NCBI GenBank assembly: GCA_030916545.1
Contig: JAUPWI010000065.1
Span: forward strand, 1 to 16,755
Origin: Patescibacteria group bacterium
Lineage (GTDB): Bacteria; Patescibacteriota; Minisyncoccia; Moranbacterales; UBA1568
Reading direction: 5' to 3'
DNA: 16,755 nt
In this document: in pieces, positions 12,019 through 16,755 of the stretch
Layout: each line of letters begins with the position of its first letter
How positions within the stretch are numbered: position 1 is the stretch's first letter
The notes under the pieces: model-generated
The model's database searches: none
Told to the model about the DNA's origin: nothing
What the model saw: only the letters and a program-made list of their open reading frames with translations
Made by a program: the position numbers and the translations under genes

Positions 12019-13135
12019 AATCCACGCTCATTCTTCCAGAATGCTCGATCGGCCACTTCTCCTGGCGATTTTCGCGTTGCTGGGCATCGGACTGCTCATG
12101 ATCGCGAGTGCCGGCGTAGCATATGGCAAGGTCCGTTTCGGCGATGAGTATTTTTTCTTGAAACAGCAGTGCGTCGGTTTCGCTGTCGGAATCACCTCGT
12201 TATTCATCGTCTCCCGTATCGACTATCATATTTTTCGAAAATTCGTCGTTCCTCTTTTCTTTCTGGCTATCGCGTTTTTGGTCCTGGTATTCATCCCGGG
12301 CGTCGGTACGACCGTATATGGGGCGGCCCGCTGGATCGAACTCGGACCGTTCTCATTCCAGCCATCCGAAGTGATGAAGCTCACGATCATCCTCTATCTC
12401 GCGGCCTGGCTTTCGGGAAAGCATCAGGAAAAGAAGAATGCTGATTTTTTCGAAGGGTATGTCCCGTTCATCGCCATTCTCTCGTTGGTCGGTTTCCTGA
12501 TTATCAAACAGCCGGACACGGGAACCCTCGGGTTGATTTTCTGTATCGCCTTGGCCATCTTTTTCGTTTCGGGAGCCAAGATTTCCCATATCTTGTTCAC
12601 GATTCTGGCAGGAATAGGGATGCTTGGGGTTCTGATTCGTATGGCACCGTACCGGATGGAGCGTTTTTTGGTTTTCCTGAACCCGGAACATGATCCGCTT
12701 GGATCCGGCTATCAGCTGAAACAGGCGATGATGGCACTCGGATCGGGCGGATGGTTCGGAGTCGGACTCGGACAGGGTCGTCAAAAATTCAATTATCTGC
12801 CCGAGCCGGTAACTGATTCGATTTTCGCCGTTTTGGGCGAGGAAGTCGGGTTTGCCGGGGCTCTGGTCGTTATCCTACTGTTCCTTTTTGTCGCGTGGAG
12901 AGGGCTCCGTATCGCGCAACGGGCGCCGGATATGTTCGGCAAGCTGGTCGCAGTGGGAATCGTCTCATGGATCTTCATCCAGGCGATGATCAATATCATG
13001 GCCATTTCAGGAATGATTCCCCTCACGGGCATTCCGCTGCCATTCATCAGTTATGGAGGGACATCGCTCGCGGTTCTTTTGACGGCTGTCGGTATCTTGT
13101 TGAACATATCCAAACAGGCTAGACTGGAGGCATGA
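12008..13135 (+). CDS. ftsW: FtsW, SEDS-family peptidoglycan glycosyltransferase
   Basis: A SEDS integral membrane protein (375 aa, about 10 segments) that polymerises lipid II into glycan strands at the division septum together with a class B penicillin-binding protein. Family blocks in order are FLKQQ (50-54), GAARWIELGPFSFQPSE (105-121), the catalytic loop KQPDTGT (167-173, Asp170), FLNPEHDPLGSGYQ, LPEPVTDSIFAVLGEEVGF and the C-terminal PLTGIPLPFISYGGTS. FtsW rather than RodA is chosen because murG follows directly. ATG 12008 overlaps the trmD stop by 11 nt (ATGAAAACTGA), suggesting coupling. No RBS. Confidence 0.94.
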   Translation: MKTEIHAHSSRMLDRPLLLAIFALLGIGLLMIASAGVAYGKVRFGDEYFFLKQQCVGFAVGITSLFIVSRIDYHIFRKFVVPLFFLAIAFLVLVFIPGVGTTVYGAARWIELGPFSFQPSEVMKLTIILYLAAWLSGKHQEKKNADFFEGYVPFIAILSLVGFLIIKQPDTGTLGLIFCIALAIFFVSGAKISHILFTILAGIGMLGVLIRMAPYRMERFLVFLNPEHDPLGSGYQLKQAMMALGSGGWFGVGLGQGRQKFNYLPEPVTDSIFAVLGEEVGFAGALVVILLFLFVAWRGLRIAQRAPDMFGKLVAVGIVSWIFIQAMINIMAISGMIPLTGIPLPFISYGGTSLAVLLTAVGILLNISKQARLEA

Positions 13136-13162
13136 GTAAGCGGATCGGATCCTGAATCGTCT

Positions 13163-14287
13163 ATGGCCAGTCAAATTCCACGAGTCGTCCTTTCGGGAGG
13201 TGTTTCAGGGGGGCATACGTATCCGCTCATCGCTGTCGTGCGCGTTTTGCGGAAGCGTTACCCGGAGGGGATAGAGTTTCTATTTCTCGGGGGAAGGGGC
13301 GCATTCGAGGAGGATGCCATGCGGGCGGAGCATATTCCGATGCGGAGGGTGTCATATGGCAAGATGCGACGTTATTTTTCGCTCCTCAATTACCTCGATT
13401 TTTTCAAGCTTCCTCTCGGCATCGTGCAGGCTCTTTGGCATCTGCTCTTTTTCATGCCGGACGTGGTTTTTTCGAAAGGAGGTGCCGCCTCGGTGCCGGT
13501 CGTCTTGGCCGCCCGTTTCTACCGTATCCCGGTATTGGTTCATGATTCCGATTCGGTAGCGGGGCGTGCGAATGCCTGGCTTGGGAAGTGGGTGCAGAAA
13601 GTCGCCATCGCGTATCCGAGCGCGGCGCGGTATTTCCCCGCCGGCAAGACGGCGCTCACGGGGAATCCGGTCCGGGAGGAGATACTTTCCGGCTCAGAAG
13701 AGAGGGCGAGAGAACGTTTTCATCTTGATCCAGAAAAAAAGACGATCGTCCTGTTCGGTGGGAGTCAGGGTGCACAGGGATTGAATAATGCGTTATTGAG
13801 AGTCCTTCCGGCACTTCTGACGAAAGGAATACAAGTGATCCACCAGACAGGGGGTAATCATCTGGAAGCTGTTCTCGCCATAGCGGCCGAACTCGGTATT
13901 CCGACCGAAGACGGGAGTTATCATCCTGTGGCCTTTCTCTCCGCGGAGGAGATCGGTGATGCGCTCGCGGCTGCTGACTTGGTTATTTCCCGGGCGGGTG
14001 CCGGATCGATCGCTGAGATTGCCGCATATCGGAAAGCATTGGTGCTGGTGCCGTTGCCGACTGCCGCTAATGATGAACAACGGAAAAACGCCTACGATAT
14101 CGCCGAAATCGGCGGAGCACTGGTCTTGGAAGAGGCGAATCTTGGGGAGCATCTTCTGCTGGAGAATCTGGACAGCCTGATGGGCAATGATGTTTTGCGA
14201 GCTGAAATGGGAGAAAAGCTTCATGTGTTCTATCATCCCGACGCTGCCGAACGGATCGCGGACGGATTGATTGACTTGATGGCGTGA
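13163..14287 (+). CDS. murG: MurG, lipid II synthase
   Basis: MurG transfers GlcNAc from UDP-GlcNAc to lipid I at the cytoplasmic face of the membrane. The 374-aa GT-B protein shows the first Gly loop as SGGVSGGHTYP (11-21, His18), HDSDSVAGRAN (127-137), TGNPVR (166-171), the second loop FGGSQGAQGLN (198-208), HQTGGN (227-232), and the donor-site SRAGAGSIAE (276-285) followed by VPLP and AANDEQRKNA. The first loop departs from the common GGTGGH by having Val-Ser for Gly-Thr. The start lies 27 nt after ftsW with no RBS. The end overlaps or abuts murC. Confidence 0.95.
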   Translation: MASQIPRVVLSGGVSGGHTYPLIAVVRVLRKRYPEGIEFLFLGGRGAFEEDAMRAEHIPMRRVSYGKMRRYFSLLNYLDFFKLPLGIVQALWHLLFFMPDVVFSKGGAASVPVVLAARFYRIPVLVHDSDSVAGRANAWLGKWVQKVAIAYPSAARYFPAGKTALTGNPVREEILSGSEERARERFHLDPEKKTIVLFGGSQGAQGLNNALLRVLPALLTKGIQVIHQTGGNHLEAVLAIAAELGIPTEDGSYHPVAFLSAEEIGDALAAADLVISRAGAGSIAEIAAYRKALVLVPLPTAANDEQRKNAYDIAEIGGALVLEEANLGEHLLLENLDSLMGNDVLRAEMGEKLHVFYHPDAAERIADGLIDLMA

Positions 14288-15759
14288 AAATGAAGATTCT
14301 GTTCCGTAGACTATTCCCGTTCCGACCTCCTATGCGACAAGCCCCGCTGATGACATTCGAGCGTATCCATATGATCGGCATCAAGGGTGCCGGTATGGCG
14401 GCGCTAGCACAGATTTTCGTCCATCAGGGCAAACGCGTCACCGGATCGGATACGGACGAAATCTTTTTCACTGACGGCATCCTGAAGGCGCTGGGCGTTC
14501 CGGTCTGTGAAGCTTTCGCCCCGGAAAATATCCCTGCCGATGTCGAGGGAATCGTGTACTCTACTTCCTATTCCCCGGAGCGGAATCCCGAATTGCAAGC
14601 GGCGTTCGCAAGCGGTAAGCCGGTGTTCAGTTATCCGGAAGCCGTGGGTGTGCTGACGCACGAATACTTGACGCTTGCGGTTTCGGGTACGCATGGCAAA
14701 ACGACGACGAGCGCGCTTCTTGGGCATGTGTTGGAGCAGATTGGCGAATCTCCGACGGCCATCGTCGGCAGCCGCATCGCGGCATGGGGTGGCGGAGCAC
14801 TTTTGGGAACCGGGCCATATCTGGTGCTCGAAGCCGATGAATATCAGAACAAGCTCAAAGAGTACCAGCCGTTTTCCGTGATTCTGACGAGCGCCGATTT
14901 CGATCATCCTGATTTCTTTGCCGATGCGGAAGCGTACGAGAGCGTCTTCCGGGATTTCGTGAGGAGGATACCTCCGCACGGAGTCCTGGTGTATTGTCAG
15001 GATTCCGCAGCAGTCATGCGTATCGCTGCCGCTGCCCACTGTCAGAAGATTCCGTATGGGCAGGGAGAGGGCGCGGTGTATCGGATGACAGGATATACAC
15101 CTCTGCAGATTTCTTCTTCGGATTCGAACTTTCCGCTCCAGCACTTTTCGGTTCTGAAGGAGGAAAAGTTTTTCGGGGAGTATGATCTCCGTTTAGCAGG
15201 CCGGCATAATGCGCTCAATGCGACGGCGGTGATAGCACTGCTTGATTTTCTCAGGAAAGAACGGCAGCCTGTCATTTCCGCGCTGGCGACTTTTCCCGGG
15301 ACCGAACGCCGATTCGAATACATCGGCGAGCACTTCGGCGCCTTATTGTACGATGATTATGCTCACCATCCCGAAGAGATACGGGTGACGCTTCGGGCCT
15401 TTCGTGAGATGTTTCCCGACAAGACGATCACGGTCGTGTTTCATCCGCATACGTTTACCCGGACAAAGGCACTTCTCCATGAATTCGCCCAGTGTTTCGA
15501 GGACGCTAATCGGGTCTATATCCTGGATATTTACGGAAGCGCGCGCGAGGAGCGGGGCGGTGTCAGTTCCCAGGACATCGTGGACCTTATGGAGCGTTTC
15601 GCGTCAGGCAAGAGCAAGGTGGCACATGAGAGCGAGGTGTTGGTCTCGGGTCTGCGGAAGTCCATGGGCCGGAATGATGTTATCATATCCCTGGGCGCCG
15701 GAGATGTCTGGAAGGTGACCCACGCTCTCGTGAAATCGGACGATCTGCCAAAAAAATAA
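14284..15759 (+). CDS. murC: MurC, UDP-N-acetylmuramate-L-alanine ligase
   Basis: MurC adds L-Ala to UDP-MurNAc using ATP, the first step of stem-peptide synthesis. Over 491 aa it shows the N-terminal nucleotide loop MIGIKGAGMAALAQ (30-43) and VTGSDT, the ATP P-loop VSGTHGKTTT (133-142), EADEYQNKLKEYQP, the AGRHNALNA block (305-313), and in the C-terminal domain PGTERRFEYIG and DDYAHHPEEIR (357-367). GIKGAGMA replaces the usual GIGGxGMS, so a Mpl-like ligase is a minor alternative, but the context with murB and murG favours MurC. A GTG at 14284 overlaps the murG stop by 4 nt; ATG 14290 is equally possible. The 27 residues before the first strand form a basic extension (KILFRRLFPFRPP) beyond the usual start. 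Confidence 0.93.
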   Translation: MKMKILFRRLFPFRPPMRQAPLMTFERIHMIGIKGAGMAALAQIFVHQGKRVTGSDTDEIFFTDGILKALGVPVCEAFAPENIPADVEGIVYSTSYSPERNPELQAAFASGKPVFSYPEAVGVLTHEYLTLAVSGTHGKTTTSALLGHVLEQIGESPTAIVGSRIAAWGGGALLGTGPYLVLEADEYQNKLKEYQPFSVILTSADFDHPDFFADAEAYESVFRDFVRRIPPHGVLVYCQDSAAVMRIAAAAHCQKIPYGQGEGAVYRMTGYTPLQISSSDSNFPLQHFSVLKEEKFFGEYDLRLAGRHNALNATAVIALLDFLRKERQPVISALATFPGTERRFEYIGEHFGALLYDDYAHHPEEIRVTLRAFREMFPDKTITVVFHPHTFTRTKALLHEFAQCFEDANRVYILDIYGSAREERGGVSSQDIVDLMERFASGKSKVAHESEVLVSGLRKSMGRNDVIISLGAGDVWKVTHALVKSDDLPKK

Positions 15760-15775
15760 ACCGATATATTGTCTT

Positions 15776-16705
15776 ATGCTTCATATCAGAAAACAGGAAC
15801 CGCTCTCCCGGCATACCTCTTTCGGAATCGGTGGACCGGCCGATATGTTCGTCGAGGTCGCGGGTCCGCTGGAGATCGCGGAAAGCATCGAACTCGCCTT
15901 ACGGGAAAAAGTACCGTATTTTGTCATCGGTGGCGGAACGAATATTCTGTTTGCGGATGCCGGATATCGCGGTCTGGTGATCAAGATCGCTGACGGAGGT
16001 ATCGCCGTCCGCGGGCCGGTCATCGAGGCTGGGGCGGGTATCAGTCTGAAGCGCATCACGGAAACCGCCCGGGACCAGAGTCTCGCGGGCATGGCGAATC
16101 TGGCCGGTATACCCGGCAGTCTCGGAGGTGCCGTCCGGGGAAATGCCGGCGCTTTCGGAACGGAGATCGGAGGTTTGGTCCGGAGCGTGAAGGTGTTCAA
16201 CAAGGATACGGGCATGGTTCGCGAACTTTCGACGGAAGCCTGCGGTTTCGCCTATCGGGAGAGCCTCTTTAAGAAACAGGTTGAACTGATCATCCTCTCG
16301 GCGGAGATTTTGTTGACTCCGGGTGACAAGGGTATAATCAGCAGCGAGATGGAGCGTATCATCGCTCTACGTGAGTCCAAACATGCACAATCCGCGAAGT
16401 GTGCCGGGTCATTCTTCATGAATCCGGTCGTGAAGGACGAGAAGCTTCGCGAGGAATTTACCCGGGACACGGGCGCACCTCCGAAAGACGAAAAGCTTCC
16501 CGCCGGGTGGCTCATCGATCATGTCGGTCTGCGGGGCAAGCATGTCGGCGGGGCCAGGGTGAGCGATCAGCATCCGAATTACATTATCAATACTGGTGGC
16601 GCGACGGCTGAAGATGTGATTATTCTTGTGAGCCTGATTAAGCGTCGCGTGCGTGATGATCTTCGAGTGCAGCTCAAAGAAGAAGTGCAGATGGTAGGTT
16701 TTTGA
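15776..16705 (+). CDS. murB: MurB, UDP-N-acetylenolpyruvoylglucosamine reductase
   Basis: MurB is a FAD enzyme that reduces UDP-GlcNAc-enolpyruvate to UDP-MurNAc with NADPH. The 309-aa protein shows HTSFGIGGPAD (13-23), the FAD loop IGGGTNILF (51-59), NLAGIPGSLGGAVRGNAGAF (108-127), the YRESLF block (160-165), catalytic Ser212 in AGSFFMNP, SDQHPNYIIN (263-272), and the C-terminal Glu pair 302-303 in KEEVQMVGF. The AGSFFMNP form and the length point to type II MurB. It starts 16 nt after murC with no RBS. Having murC and murB adjacent puts the production and first use of UDP-MurNAc together. Confidence 0.96.
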   Translation: MLHIRKQEPLSRHTSFGIGGPADMFVEVAGPLEIAESIELALREKVPYFVIGGGTNILFADAGYRGLVIKIADGGIAVRGPVIEAGAGISLKRITETARDQSLAGMANLAGIPGSLGGAVRGNAGAFGTEIGGLVRSVKVFNKDTGMVRELSTEACGFAYRESLFKKQVELIILSAEILLTPGDKGIISSEMERIIALRESKHAQSAKCAGSFFMNPVVKDEKLREEFTRDTGAPPKDEKLPAGWLIDHVGLRGKHVGGARVSDQHPNYIINTGGATAEDVIILVSLIKRRVRDDLRVQLKEEVQMVGF

Positions 16706-16736
16706 AAAACTATTCTTATTTGTTTAGATAAAGTCT

Positions 16737-16755
16737 ATGGAAGATGTATTGATGC
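16737..16755 (+). CDS. Possible start of a further gene, cut by the right edge
   Basis: An ATG at 16737 opens a frame reading MEDVLM to the window end. It lies 31 nt after the murB stop on the same strand, where the next gene of a wall/division cluster would be expected. The gap is AT-rich (TTGAAA at 16702 and TAGATAAAGT at 16725) and might hold a weak promoter. Six codons cannot identify a product. Confidence 0.35.

Noticed and set aside
1..16755. Recoded stop codons (UGA as Gly or Trp), as in some CPR lineages
   Set aside because: UGA ends ftsW, murG, murB, trmD and manB at family-appropriate lengths, and no in-frame UGA was needed to complete any gene.

Overview
The window is 16.8 kb of gene-dense bacterial chromosome with the standard genetic code: TGA is an ordinary stop in ftsW, murG and murB. 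My best guess, by inference, is a Patescibacteria/CPR-type bacterium. The grounds are the short intergenic gaps, the near absence of Shine-Dalgarno sequences in front of housekeeping genes, the unusual MurG loop (GGVSGGH) and MurC loop (GIKGAGMA), and a peptidoglycan cluster reduced to ftsW-murG-murC-murB. No tRNA, rRNA, IS element, phage gene or CRISPR array was seen.

Layout. Positions 1-2300 are an accessory region. On the minus strand are two unrecognised genes (one cut by the left edge). Upstream of them is a promoter followed about 95 nt later by a terminator, which outlines a compact structured RNA. On the plus strand is a predicted exported protein followed by a 72-residue protein; their putative promoter carries two overlapping perfect palindromes. 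Positions 2296-3633 hold a phosphomannomutase/phosphoglucomutase (minus). Positions 3660-4500 hold a self-contained single-gene unit (promoter, 5' hairpin, strong RBS, membrane-anchored protein, strong terminator).

Positions 4537-10634 are a six-gene minus-strand glycan operon, read right to left from a good promoter at 10606-10634: UDP-HexNAc-type 6-dehydrogenase, small Cys-containing membrane protein, GT2 polyprenyl-phosphate-type glycosyltransferase, GT4 glycosyltransferase, 638-residue GT-C-like integral membrane protein, and a small membrane-anchored partner overlapping it by 11 nt. Together with the hexose phosphomutase this can plausibly supply, assemble and transfer a lipid-linked glycan at the cell surface.

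Positions 10673 to the right edge are a plus-strand operon: a single-domain RelA/SpoT-type HD hydrolase, trmD, ftsW, murG, murC, murB, and possibly the start of another gene. It couples nucleotide-alarmone turnover (predicted), tRNA m1G37 modification and lipid II/septal wall synthesis in one tightly packed unit. The glycan operon and the cell wall operon diverge from the 10575-10672 intergenic region.

The most useful leads are the promoter-terminator-bounded RNA at 670-787, the glycan operon with its two small uncharacterised membrane proteins, the HD hydrolase-trmD-ftsW coupling, and the fact that the only strong Shine-Dalgarno sites belong to unrecognised accessory genes.
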